From positions 3,100,001 through 3,164,000 of the forward strand of contig NC_009445.1 in assembly GCF_000026145.1 (NCBI RefSeq): 64,000 bases of DNA, written 5' to 3'. Positions within the stretch are counted from its first letter, which is position 1. Every line of letters starts with the position of its first letter. Below are positions 9,024 to 17,172 of the stretch, piece by piece. Under the pieces are notes generated by a model. The model worked only from the letters and a program-made list of their open reading frames with translations. It ran no database searches and was not told the DNA's origin. Position numbers and translations under genes: made by a program. Source of the DNA: Bradyrhizobium sp. ORS 278 (lineage in GTDB: Bacteria > Pseudomonadota > Alphaproteobacteria > Rhizobiales > Xanthobacteraceae).

Positions 9024-9057
9024 AGCAGGTCTGGATTTCGAGAACGGACGGGGCGAG

Positions 9058-9579
9058 ATGACGGACAAGACGTTGACGGCAGAGGAGCGGGCGGGGCGGG
9101 CCTTCCCGGTGTCCTGGGATCAGTTTCACAGGGATTGCCGGGCGCTGACCTGGCGGCTGAACGATGCCGGCCCGTTCGGCGCGATCATCGCGATCACCCG
9201 CGGCGGGCTGGTGCCCGCCGCGATCGTCGCGCGCGAGCTCGGCATCCGCGTGATCGATACGGTCGGCATCGCCAGCTATGACCACACCCGGCAGGGCGAA
9301 CTGAACGTGCTGAAGGCGATCTCGGAAGACACGCTGAAGCTCGGCAGCGGCACGGGCAAGGGGCTCTTGATCGTCGACGACCTCGTCGACACCGGCAAGA
9401 CCGCGCAGCTGGTCCGGGAGATGCTGCCCGACGCGCATTTCGCCACCGTTTACGCCAAGCCGAAGGGCCGTCCGCTGGTCGATACCTTCATCACCGAGGT
9501 GTCGCAGGACACCTGGATCTTCTTTCCCTGGGACACCGCCCTGTCGTTCGCGCCGCCGCTGCGCGACGGAGCGGCCTAG
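9058..9579 (+). CDS. gpt: Xanthine phosphoribosyltransferase
   Basis: Purine salvage phosphoribosyltransferase, 173 residues, converting xanthine or guanine and PRPP to the nucleotide. The PRPP-binding loop is [13 protein letters not shown] (around residues 102-114), and the N-terminal [17 protein letters not shown] and C-terminal WIFFPWD are typical of the Gpt (XGPRT) type. It starts at 9058 with GGGGCGAG upstream, 34 bp after the CinA-like gene, so the two may be co-transcribed. A palindromic repeat follows directly after the stop. Confidence 0.87.
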   Translation: MTDKTLTAEERAGRAFPVSWDQFHRDCRALTWRLNDAGPFGAIIAITRGGLVPAAIVARELGIRVIDTVGIASYDHTRQGELNVLKAISEDTLKLGSGTGKGLLIVDDLVDTGKTAQLVREMLPDAHFATVYAKPKGRPLVDTFITEVSQDTWIFFPWDTALSFAPPLRDGAA

Positions 9580-9588
9580 GCCGACGTC

Positions 9589-9700
9589 GTCATTGCGAGC
9601 GAACCGACGTGTCCGCCATAGCTCGAAGGCCGACGGCGGAAGCAATCCAAGGCTGTGGACGGGACTCTGGATTGTTCGTCGCTTCGCTCCTCGCAATGAC
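9589..9700. repeat. Family-C palindrome (GTCATTGCGAG...), copy 1
   Basis: Inverted repeat with outer arms GTCATTGCGAGCGA and TCGCAATGAC and inner GAAGCAATCCA / TGGATTG arms. It sits between gpt and the next gene. Confidence 0.88.
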
Positions 9701-9720
9701 GGCTGACGCGGAGCCCCGCC

Positions 9721-10341
9721 ATGCCGCTGCAGAACCGCGTCACCCCGATGGGCGACATCGTCGCAACGCCGCATCGCGGGACGTTCACGGGCAATCGCGG
9801 CATCATCCATGACCCTGCGACCAGGACGCTGCTGAACAAGCGCTGGTCGAGCCCGGCCTGGCTGGTCTGCCTGTGCGAGTTCCGCGGCAAGCGCCGCGAG
9901 GTGATGGCGACGCGGAGCTGGACCGAGCTGTTCTTCCTCGACGAAGCCACCGCGCTCGCCGCCGGCCATCGGCCGTGCTTCTATTGCCGCCGCGAGGATG
10001 CCAACCGGTTTTGCAGGGCCTGGGAGCAGGGCAACGGCGTCAGCGAGGCGCGAGCGTCCGAGATCGACAAGGTGCTGCACCACGAGCGGCTGGAGCGCGG
10101 CCGCAAGCGGCTGTATCCCTTGCTGATGCCGTGGACCGCGTTGCCCGACGGAGCGATGGTGCGATCGGGAGACGAGAGCTTGCTGATCCTGAAAGGCAGG
10201 GCGTCGCCGTGGTCGTTCGCCGGCTATGGCCCTCGACGTGACGACATCGCCGCGCCGCTGCTGCTGACGCCGCCATCCACATTGCGCGCGCTGCAGGCCG
10301 GCTATCGCCCCGTGCTGCATCCGAGCGCGCGGGCTCCGTAG
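9721..10341 (+). CDS. Conserved hypothetical protein with CxxC motif
   Basis: 206-residue soluble protein; I do not recognise a named domain. Visible features are a cysteine pair in WLVCLCEFRGKRRE, a CFYCRRED segment that could bind a metal or be an HNH-like knuckle, and a conserved-looking start with DPATRTLLNKRW. No signal peptide or membrane segment. GGAG lies 8 bases before the ATG. Its TAG stop (10339-10341) is the GTAG foot of a family-A repeat, so the C-terminus may have been set by repeat insertion. It is convergent with the MetE-like gene. Confidence 0.65.
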   Translation: MPLQNRVTPMGDIVATPHRGTFTGNRGIIHDPATRTLLNKRWSSPAWLVCLCEFRGKRREVMATRSWTELFFLDEATALAAGHRPCFYCRREDANRFCRAWEQGNGVSEARASEIDKVLHHERLERGRKRLYPLLMPWTALPDGAMVRSGDESLLILKGRASPWSFAGYGPRRDDIAAPLLLTPPSTLRALQAGYRPVLHPSARAP

Positions 10342-10421
10342 CCCGGATGAGCGCAGCGATATCCGGGGTCTCACGCGTGGCTGTGGTGAACCCGCATGTC
10401 GCTTTCGCTCATGCGGGCTAC
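10338..10421. repeat. Family-A BIME, copy 4 (GGAT/GCAT)
   Basis: GTAG foot, left hairpin GGATG/ATCCGGGG type, right hairpin CCCGCATG/CATGCGGG, CTAC foot. It lies between two convergent genes and supplies the stop codon of the upstream one. Confidence 0.9.
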
Positions 10422-10423
10422 CG

Positions 10424-11446
10424 TCACGCAAACCTTTGCCGCGCGAGCTTCGCGCCGGTGCCCAAGGCCATCAGCTTGGCCTCGGCGATCTCGCGGCGCA
10501 TCGGGGCCATGCCGCAATTGGTCGTCGCGATGATGTTCTGTTTCGGCACCACCTTCATGACCTCCTCGAGCGTCTTGCAGACGTCCTCGGCGGTCTCGAT
10601 CTCGTCGCTGGCGACGTCGATGACGCCGGCCTGCACGATCTTGTTCTTCAACAACCCGAGCAGCTCGATCGGCACCTTCGAATTGCGGCATTCGACGGCG
10701 ACCTGCTGGATCGTGCTGGCGTCGATCACCGGGAAGGTCTCTTCGTATTGCCGCCATTCGCTGCCGAGCGTCTCCTTCCAGTCGGTGTTGGCCTTGATGC
10801 CGTAGCCGTAGCAGATGTGGACGGCGGTCGGGCAGGTGAGGCCTTCGGCGGCGCGCTCCAGCGCCTTGATGCCCCAGTCGCGCACCTCGTCCATGTAGAC
10901 GTTGAAGGCGGGCTCGTCGAACTGGATCATGTCGATGCCGTCGTCGTGCAGCGCCTTGGCTTCCTGGTTCAACAGCTCGGCGAAGGCGAAGGCCATCTTG
11001 ACGCGGTCGCCGTAGTAGTTGTCGGCGATGGTGTCGATGATGGTCATCGGCCCCGGCAGGGTGAACTTCACGGCGCGCGTCGCGTGCGTGCGGGCGATGC
11101 GGGCCTCGTCGCCATGGACGCGGCCCTTGAGCGACAGCGGCGCCACCACCTGCGGCACCATCGCCTTGTAGCGGTCCTTGCGGATGCCCATCTCGACCTT
11201 GCGCGCGAAGTCGATGCCTTCGACACGCTCGAGGAAGCCGTGCACGAAATGCTGCCGCGACTGCTCGCCCTCGGTGAGGATGTCGATGCCGGAATCCTCT
11301 TGCAGCTTCAGCGCCAGGATGGTGGCGTCGCGCTTGGCGCGGGCGAGCTCGTCACCCTTCGACTTCCACGGCGCCCACAGCACGTTCGGCTCGGCAAGCC
11401 ATTCCGGCTTGGGCAGCGATCCTGCGATGGTGGATGGAAACAGCAT
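10424..11446 (-). CDS. MetE C-terminal-like methyltransferase (core MetE)
   Basis: 340-residue TIM-barrel protein equivalent to the C-terminal catalytic half of cobalamin-independent methionine synthase. Zinc-ligand positions are visible: HICYGYG supplies His and Cys, and the C-terminal TNCGMAP supplies the second Cys. The MetE N-terminal barrel is missing, so it is not a complete folate-dependent MetE. Stand-alone core-MetE proteins are known and some take methyl groups from other donors; epoxyalkane:coenzyme M transferases also share this fold. The start at 11446 fits the MLFPSTIAGSLPKPEWL opening typical of the group. Confidence 0.8.
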   Translation of the reverse strand: MLFPSTIAGSLPKPEWLAEPNVLWAPWKSKGDELARAKRDATILALKLQEDSGIDILTEGEQSRQHFVHGFLERVEGIDFARKVEMGIRKDRYKAMVPQVVAPLSLKGRVHGDEARIARTHATRAVKFTLPGPMTIIDTIADNYYGDRVKMAFAFAELLNQEAKALHDDGIDMIQFDEPAFNVYMDEVRDWGIKALERAAEGLTCPTAVHICYGYGIKANTDWKETLGSEWRQYEETFPVIDASTIQQVAVECRNSKVPIELLGLLKNKIVQAGVIDVASDEIETAEDVCKTLEEVMKVVPKQNIIATTNCGMAPMRREIAEAKLMALGTGAKLARQRFA

Positions 11447-11597
11447 GGTCGGACTCCGTCGGCATAGGGGCAGTCAGGCTTGAGCGCCTGTCTGCCATGG
11501 CTTAACTGTCAGGTACAGAAAGAACGGAGGCCGGACACGCGTTCCGCAGCGCGGCATAAGGGACCGGACACGATTGGGGAAGGATGAAGGGAGAGGC

Positions 11598-12302
11598 ATG
11601 ATCGACCTCCATTACGCGCCGACGCCGAACGGCTGGAAGATCTCGATCATGCTCGAGGAACTCGGGCTGCCTTATACCGTCATTCCCGTCGACATCCGTG
11701 CCGGAGACCAGTTCAAGCCGGATTTCCTGGCGATCAGCCCGAACAACCGGATTCCGGCGATCATCGACCACGCTCCGGCAGACGGGGGCGAGCCGTTGTC
11801 GGTGTTCGAGACCGGCGCGATCCTGATCTACCTCGCCGACAAGACCGGGCGTTTTCTGCCAACGGAAATGCGCGCGCGCTCGCGCGTGGTGCAATGGGTG
11901 ATGTGGCAGATGGCGGGGCTCGGGCCGATGATGGGCCAGCACGGTCATTTCGCGCTGTACGCTGCGGAGAAAGTGCCCTACGCGATCCAGCGCTACCGCG
12001 ACGAGGTCGCGCGCCTGTTCCACGTGCTCGACGTGCAGCTCGGCAAGACCGGCGCCTACGTCGCGGGTGAGGACTACTCGATTGCCGACATCGCCTGCTT
12101 CCCGTGGATGATGACGCACAAGGCGCAGGGCTTCACGCTCGACGACTATCCGAACATCAAGCGCTGGTACGCAACCTTGCGCGCGCGGCCGAAGCTGCAG
12201 GCGGGTCTTGCGATCGGCAAGTTCGTGAAGGAGCCGTTCAACGACGAGACGCGCCACGTGATGTTCGGCGCGCGGGCGAAGGAGATGACGGGGCGATCGT
12301 GA
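11598..12302 (+). CDS. Glutathione S-transferase (YfcG/YghU-like)
   Basis: GST of 234 residues with an N-terminal thioredoxin-like domain (APTPNGWKISIMLEELGLPY, SPNNRIPAI, ETGAILIYLADKTG) and a helical C-terminal domain with the N-capping motif region YSIADIACFPW. The TPNGWKI segment is typical of nu-class GSTs such as YfcG and YghU, which have disulfide reductase activity. The start at 11598 has GGGAGAGG just upstream. It is followed by a repeat and then the HCCA isomerase gene, another thiol-dependent enzyme. Confidence 0.85.
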   Translation: MIDLHYAPTPNGWKISIMLEELGLPYTVIPVDIRAGDQFKPDFLAISPNNRIPAIIDHAPADGGEPLSVFETGAILIYLADKTGRFLPTEMRARSRVVQWVMWQMAGLGPMMGQHGHFALYAAEKVPYAIQRYRDEVARLFHVLDVQLGKTGAYVAGEDYSIADIACFPWMMTHKAQGFTLDDYPNIKRWYATLRARPKLQAGLAIGKFVKEPFNDETRHVMFGARAKEMTGRS

Positions 12303-12356
12303 GCCAGCGCCACGGACGCATCATGGGCGTTACGATAAACCCATCCAGACCGGCCG

Positions 12357-12502
12357 TGTCGCCCCTGGATTGCTTCGTCGCGGAGCCTGTCATCGGGCCG
12401 CGCTGTGCGCGGACCCGTTGGCTCCTCGCAATGATGGCGGCGAGAGTGATGAGCGCCAACTCCCTCCGCCGTCATTGCGAGCGCAGCGAAGCAATCCAGG
12501 GG
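12357..12502. repeat. Family-C palindrome, copy 2
   Basis: Inverted arms CCCCTGGATTGCTTCG and CGAAGCAATCCAGGGG flank CTCCTCGCAATGA and GTCATTGCGAGCG. It fills the gap between the GST and HCCA isomerase genes, leaving about 60 bp for the next gene's leader. Confidence 0.85.
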
Positions 12503-12569
12503 CAGCACGAATAGTCTGAATGACTCGACGCTCTCGATGACGAACTCATAAAAGACCTTGAGGAAACAC

Positions 12570-13172
12570 ATGATCGAATTCTTCTTCGACTGCTCCAGCC
12601 CCTGGACCTACCTCGCCTTCCACAACATCCAGCCGCTCGCGCGCGAGTTCGGCGGCGACATCGTCTGGCGGCCCATTCTCGTCGGCGGCATCTTCAACAC
12701 CGTCAATCCCAGCGTCTATGCGCAGCGCGAGAAGCCGGTGCCGGCCAAGGCGGCCTATATGCTCAAGGACCTCGGCGACTGGTCGCGCTCGGCGGGGCTG
12801 AAGATCAAGATGCCGCCCTCGGTGTTTCCGGTGAACAGCGTCAAGGCGATGCGCGGCTGCATCTGGCTCGGGCAGGAGATGGTGCCGTTCGCCCGCGCCG
12901 TGTTCGAGATCTACTGGGGCGAGGACCAGGACATTTCGCAGGATGCGGTGCTCGCCGAAGTGTGCCGGCGGGTCGGCATCGATGCCAAGGCGCTGTTCGA
13001 CGGGATCGCGCAGCAGGGTATCAAGGATCAGCTCCGCATCAACACCGAGGAGGTCGTCAAGCGCGGCGGCTTCGGCTCGCCGACGATCTTCGTCGATGTC
13101 AACGACATGTATTTCGGCAACGACCGCCTGCCGCTGATCCGCGAGGCGCTGGCGAAGCGGCGGGCGACCTGA
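12570..13172 (+). CDS. 2-hydroxychromene-2-carboxylate isomerase
   Basis: DsbA-fold/kappa-GST-like isomerase of 200 residues that uses glutathione; in naphthalene catabolism the family isomerises 2-hydroxychromene-2-carboxylate. The N-terminal FFFDCSSPWTYLAF carries the SPWTYLA active-site segment with the family serine, and GSPTIFV is the conserved cis-proline loop near residue 170. The ATG at 12570 has GAGGAAAC just upstream; an in-frame TTG at 12558 would put that sequence inside the gene. Its TGA overlaps the ATG of the quinone oxidoreductase gene by one base, indicating translational coupling. Confidence 0.85.
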   Translation: MIEFFFDCSSPWTYLAFHNIQPLAREFGGDIVWRPILVGGIFNTVNPSVYAQREKPVPAKAAYMLKDLGDWSRSAGLKIKMPPSVFPVNSVKAMRGCIWLGQEMVPFARAVFEIYWGEDQDISQDAVLAEVCRRVGIDAKALFDGIAQQGIKDQLRINTEEVVKRGGFGSPTIFVDVNDMYFGNDRLPLIREALAKRRAT

Positions 13173-14152
13173 TGCCGCGCGCGATCGTCTGCCGCGAGCT
13201 CGGGCCGCCGGAGAAGTTGCGGCTGGAGGAGCTGCCGGCTCGTTCGCTCGGCGATGCGGAGGTGCGGGTGAAGATCCGCGCCGCAGGCATCAACTTCCCG
13301 GACATTCTGATGGCCGCGGGCGAGTATCAGCTCAAGCCGGAGCTGCCGTTCACGCCGGGGGTCGAAGCGGCGGGTGACGTGATCGAGGCAGGTGCCGCGG
13401 TGACGGATCATGCGGTCGGCGACAAGGTGATCGTTCGCATGCGTTTCGGCGCCTATGCCGAGGAGGCGGTGGTCGCGGCGAGCCAGCTCACGCCGCTGCC
13501 GTCGCCCTTCGACTATGCGGAAGGGGCGACCTATCTCGCCGGCCACGGCACTGCGCATCACGCACTGGTCGATCGCGGCCAGCTCAAGCCCGGCGAAACC
13601 CTGCTGGTGCATGGCGCGGGCGGCGGAGTCGGGCTTGCCGCGGTGGAGCTCGGCAAGCTCATCGGCGCGACGGTGATCGCAGCCGCCTCATCCGAGGAGA
13701 AGCTCGCGGCGGCCCGCGCGCGCGGCGCTGATCACCTCGTGCTCTATGCGCGCGAGCCGTTCCGCGACGCCGTCAAGCGCATCACCGGCGGCCGCGGCGT
13801 CGACGTCGTGTTCGATCCGGTCGGCGGCGAGGTGTTCGAGAACAGCGTCCGCTGCATCGCCTGGGGCGCGCGGCTCTTGGTCATCGGCTTCACCGGCGGC
13901 ATCGGGCTCGCACGGACGAACCTGATTTTGATGAAGGGCGCCAGCGTGCTCGGCGTGCGCGCAGGCGAGGCCGTGCGCCAGGATCCCGAATTGGGCGAGC
14001 GGAGGATGGCGGTGCTGCTGGCCTGGGCGGAGGACGGCAAGCTGCGCCCCAACGTGTCACATCGCGTGCCGTTCAAGGATTACGCCGCCGCGATGCGCCT
14101 GCTCATCGACCGCAAGGCAATCGGGAGGGTGGCGATGGTGATGGATTCGTAG
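13172..14152 (+). CDS. Zinc-free quinone oxidoreductase (MDR family)
   Basis: NADPH:quinone oxidoreductase of the zeta-crystallin-like medium-chain reductase group, 326 residues. The NAD(P) site is HGAGGGVGLAA (about residue 147) and the N-terminal GroES-like domain contains AAGINFPDILMAAGEY. No catalytic zinc cysteines or structural Cys lobe are visible. The start is the ATG at 13172 in a TGATG overlap with the isomerase gene, so the two form an operon. The TAG stop (14150-14152) is the GTAG foot of a family-A repeat. Confidence 0.87.
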   Translation: MPRAIVCRELGPPEKLRLEELPARSLGDAEVRVKIRAAGINFPDILMAAGEYQLKPELPFTPGVEAAGDVIEAGAAVTDHAVGDKVIVRMRFGAYAEEAVVAASQLTPLPSPFDYAEGATYLAGHGTAHHALVDRGQLKPGETLLVHGAGGGVGLAAVELGKLIGATVIAAASSEEKLAAARARGADHLVLYAREPFRDAVKRITGGRGVDVVFDPVGGEVFENSVRCIAWGARLLVIGFTGGIGLARTNLILMKGASVLGVRAGEAVRQDPELGERRMAVLLAWAEDGKLRPNVSHRVPFKDYAAAMRLLIDRKAIGRVAMVMDS

Positions 14153-14259
14153 CCCGCATGAGCGGAGCGACATGCGGGTTCACCGACACACCGCGTGAGA
14201 CCCCGGATGTCGCGATCTCCGGCGCCCTGCGGGCCCCGGCGATCGCTCATCCGGGCTAC
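14149..14259. repeat. Family-A BIME, copy 5 (GCAT/GGAT)
   Basis: GTAG foot (contains the quinone oxidoreductase stop), left hairpin CCCGCATG/CATGCGGG, right hairpin CCCCGGATG with CATCCGGG, extra GC-rich insert in the right loop, CTAC foot. Confidence 0.88.
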
Positions 14260-14294
14260 GGCACATTGAGGCACCGCGCCGCTACACAACCGGT

Positions 14295-14412
14295 GTCGTC
14301 CCGGCCTTGAGCCGGGACCCATACCGCGTGATCCATCTCGTGGCACCCTGAACGTCGTTCTTCGCCAAACCCGAGCCGGTGGCTATGGGTCCCGGCTCAA
14401 GGCCGGGACGAC
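14295..14412. repeat. Family-E palindrome (GTCCCGGCCTTGAG...)
   Basis: Inverted repeat with arms GTCGTCCCGGCCTTGAGCC and GGCTCAAGGCCGGGACGAC, plus internal GGGACCCATA / TATGGGTCCC. Single copy in this window, located between convergent genes. Confidence 0.87.
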
Positions 14413-14444
14413 AGCCGAGGATGTCGTGCGTGCGCACTCGGACA

Positions 14445-15335
14445 CTACTTGTACTCGCGCTCGTCCCACCACGGGAAGTAGTCCGGCATATCCTTCGTTA
14501 CCGTGTTCTTGAACTGTGCCGGACGCTTCTCCAGGAACGACACCACGCCTTCCTTGACGTCATCCGAGCGGCCCCGCGCATAGATGCCGCGGCTGTCGAC
14601 CTTGTGGGCCTCCATCGGATCGTCTGATCCCATCATGCGCCACATCATCTGGCGGATCAGCGCGATCGAGACCGGTGCGGTCTTGTCGGCGATCTCGCGC
14701 GCCAGCGCGCGGGCGGTCGGCAGCAGTTCGTCCGGCGGCACGACCTTGCTGACGAGGCGGCCGGCGAGCGCCTCCTGCGCCGGGAAGACGCGGCCGGTGT
14801 AGCACCATTCCAGCGCCTGCGAGATGCCGACGATGCGCGGCAGGAACCAGCTCGACGCCGCCTCGGGCACGATGCCGCGCTGGGAGAACACGAAGCCGAA
14901 CCGCGCCGCCTCGGACGCAATGCGGATGTCCATCGCGAGCTGCATGGTGACGCCGATGCCGACGGCCGGGCCGTTCACGGCCGCGATCACAGGCTTCAGA
15001 GACTTGAAGATGCGCAGCGTCACCTGGCCGCCGCCGTCGCGCACCTGCGGATCGGAATAGTCGACGCGGCCGTCGGCGTACCGCTTCACCGGCCCGCGCT
15101 TGGCATCGCGGTCGAACGTGTCGGCACCGGAGGAGAGATCGGCGCCGGCGCAGAAGGCGCGGCCGGCCCCGGTGACGATGATCGCCCTGACGCCGTCATC
15201 CTTGTCGGCGCGGTCGAAGGCGTCGATGAGCTCTTCCATCATCGTGCCGGTGAAGGCGTTGAGCTTCTCGGGGCGATTCAGCGTGATGGTGAGGATCTTG
15301 TCGGCGACGTCGTAGAGGATGGTCTGGTAGGTCAT
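14445..15335 (-). CDS. Enoyl-CoA hydratase/isomerase family protein
   Basis: Crotonase-fold protein of 296 residues acting on acyl-CoA thioesters. Oxyanion-hole segments are GRAFCAGADLSSG and NGPAVGIGVTMQLAMD; a catalytic glutamate fits IVPEAASSWFLP. The length and C-terminal region match enoyl-CoA hydratases of beta-oxidation-like pathways. The start is the ATG at 15335; translation further upstream to 15632 would pass through repeats and is not protein-like. It stands between two repeat-filled gaps, apart from any acyl-CoA dehydrogenase. Confidence 0.85.
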   Translation of the reverse strand: MTYQTILYDVADKILTITLNRPEKLNAFTGTMMEELIDAFDRADKDDGVRAIIVTGAGRAFCAGADLSSGADTFDRDAKRGPVKRYADGRVDYSDPQVRDGGGQVTLRIFKSLKPVIAAVNGPAVGIGVTMQLAMDIRIASEAARFGFVFSQRGIVPEAASSWFLPRIVGISQALEWCYTGRVFPAQEALAGRLVSKVVPPDELLPTARALAREIADKTAPVSIALIRQMMWRMMGSDDPMEAHKVDSRGIYARGRSDDVKEGVVSFLEKRPAQFKNTVTKDMPDYFPWWDEREYK

Positions 15336-15438
15336 GAGCGTTTCCCAATGTATTGTTGTTCTCGTTGTTAAAAACGTCATTCCACGTCGATGCGCAAGCT
15401 TAGACCCATACGACGCGGCAATGGGCGTGCGACATTCC

Positions 15439-15577
15439 GTAGGGTGGGCAAAGACGGCGGGCGCAAAGCGCGCGGCGGCGTGCCCACCGTTTCCGCGGAT
15501 GGTGCAGCGGTGGGCACGGCGCCCATCAGCAGCGGCGCGCGTGGATCGTCCGGTGAGCGCGCCTTTGCCCACCCTAC
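15439..15577. repeat. Family-B BIME (GTAGGGTGGGC...), copy 1
   Basis: GTAGGGTGGGCAAAG at the left, CTTTGCCCACCCTAC at the right, with inner arms GTGCCCACC and GGTGGGCAC, giving two inverted hairpins. Lies in the 349-bp gap between the hydratase and amidase genes. Confidence 0.88.
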
Positions 15578-15595
15578 GAGCAGGATTCGCAGTCC

Positions 15596-15678
15596 GTAGC
15601 CCGCATGAGCGCAGCGACATGCGGGGTATCACGCGCTGTGTCGATGAACCCGGATGTCGCTGCGCTCATCCGGGCTAC
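15596..15678. repeat. Family-A BIME, copy 6 (GCAT/GGAT)
   Basis: GTAG foot, left hairpin CCCGCATG/CATGCGGG, right hairpin CCCGGATG/CATCCGGG, CTAC foot. It ends seven bases from the amidase stop codon. Confidence 0.9.
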
Positions 15679-15684
15679 AAGACT

Positions 15685-17106
15685 TCACTTGGCCGGCGCC
15701 TTCGGCCATGGCCGCTGCTCGCCGCGCAGGCTCTCGAACGTCTTGGCCATGCCGAGCACGCCGACATCGTCGAAGCGGCGGCCGACGATCTGCAGGCCGA
15801 TCGGGAAGCCGTCGGGATCGTAGCCGGCATTGACTGAAATCGCCGGATTCTCCGACATGTTCCACGGCACGGTGTAGGTGATGTGCTCGAACGGTTTCTC
15901 GGGATCGTTGACCGGCGAGGCGAATTCGGCGGGAAACTTCACGCCCGGCGAAACCGGCGAGATGATGTAGTCGTAGTCGCAGAACAGCTTTGCGGCGGCT
16001 GCGCGCAGCGCCATGGTGACATTGAAGCCCCTGACGACCTCCACACCCGACAGCGCGGTGCCGCGCTCGGCCCATTGCAGAATGTAGGGCAGGGTCTTCG
16101 CGCGCACCTCCGGCGCGAGCCGGGCGAGATCGTCCCACAGCCGCGCGCGCCAGAAATTGTCGAGGCCGTCGAGCATGTCGCGGGTGAGAAAACCCTTGAC
16201 CTCGGTGATCACGGCGCCGGCCTCCTCGAACGCTTTCGCGGCGGCCAGCGTCGTCGCGCGCACCGGCTGCTCGAGCGCCTGGCCGACGCCGCCGAGATCG
16301 AGCATCAGCCCGATGCGGAGCTTGCGCACCGGCTTCTCGGCGACCTTCCAGTGCAGATCCGACGGCGGCAGGCTGGTGCCGTCGCGGCGGTCGGGCTTCG
16401 ACAGCACGCTCATCATCAGCGCGGCGTCGTCGACGATGCGCGTCATCGGACCTGCGACGCGGCCGACATAGGGCGGGTCGATCGGCACGCGGCCGAAGCT
16501 CGGCTTGAGGCCGACGAGGCCGCACCAGGACGCCGGCAGCCGGATCGAGCCGCCGATGTCGGTGCCGACATGCAGCGGGCCATAGCCTGCTGCAGCCGCG
16601 GCACCCGCACCGGCGCTGGAGCCGCCGGGGTTCATGCGGAGATCCCAGGGATTGCGCGTCAGCGGATGAAAGCTCGACAGGCCCGACGACAGCATGCCGT
16701 AGTCGGGCATCGTGGTCTTGGCGAAGATGATCGCGCCGGCCTCGCGCAGACGCGCCACGGGCGGCGCGTCGGCTGCGAGCGGCGCGCGCGTGACGCTGGC
16801 TGCGCCGAGCGGCATAGGCTGGCCCTTGGTGGCAATGTTGTCCTTCACCGTCGCCGGCACGCCGTCGAGCACGCCGGCCGGTTCGTCATTGACCCAGCGC
16901 TCGGTGGATGCCTTGGCCGCGGCCCGCGCGGCATCGACATCGAGCAGATACAGCGCCTTGATGTCGGGCTCCCATACCGCGACATGCGCCAGCACGTCGT
17001 CCATCACTTCGGATGGCGAGAACTGGCGCGCGCGGTAGCCGGCGATCAGGTCTACGGCGGAGAGATCGTGCAACGAGGTGACGTCGTCTGAAACGGGCTT
17101 GTGCAT
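15685..17106 (-). CDS. Amidase (amidase-signature family)
   Basis: Amidase-signature hydrolase of 473 residues releasing ammonia or an amine from amides. The Ser-cisSer-Lys triad is visible: K88 (ATVKDN), S163 in GGSSAG and S187 in DIGGSIR. The middle region has the usual Gly/Ser-rich core. It begins a run of hydrolases (amidase, M20D, M81, M20) around a Dpp-type ABC transporter, suggesting a role in use of imported amides or peptides. Substrate unknown. It starts at the ATG at 17106. Confidence 0.87.
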   Translation of the reverse strand: MHKPVSDDVTSLHDLSAVDLIAGYRARQFSPSEVMDDVLAHVAVWEPDIKALYLLDVDAARAAAKASTERWVNDEPAGVLDGVPATVKDNIATKGQPMPLGAASVTRAPLAADAPPVARLREAGAIIFAKTTMPDYGMLSSGLSSFHPLTRNPWDLRMNPGGSSAGAGAAAAAGYGPLHVGTDIGGSIRLPASWCGLVGLKPSFGRVPIDPPYVGRVAGPMTRIVDDAALMMSVLSKPDRRDGTSLPPSDLHWKVAEKPVRKLRIGLMLDLGGVGQALEQPVRATTLAAAKAFEEAGAVITEVKGFLTRDMLDGLDNFWRARLWDDLARLAPEVRAKTLPYILQWAERGTALSGVEVVRGFNVTMALRAAAAKLFCDYDYIISPVSPGVKFPAEFASPVNDPEKPFEHITYTVPWNMSENPAISVNAGYDPDGFPIGLQIVGRRFDDVGVLGMAKTFESLRGEQRPWPKAPAK

Positions 17107-17172
17107 GCTGGTCCTCCGTCGCCGAAGTTCGTCTCAATTCCAGGCCCGCTCATTGACATACGTCAGGCGGCG

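Noticed and set aside
8902..10431. Minus-strand frame of 509 codons
   Set aside because: It covers the xanthine phosphoribosyltransferase and the 9721 gene on the other strand and contains repeat sequence; Arg/Pro-rich without family features.
15883..17091. Plus-strand frame of 402 codons
   Set aside because: It is antisense to the amidase with its intact catalytic triad; composition is His/Arg-rich only.
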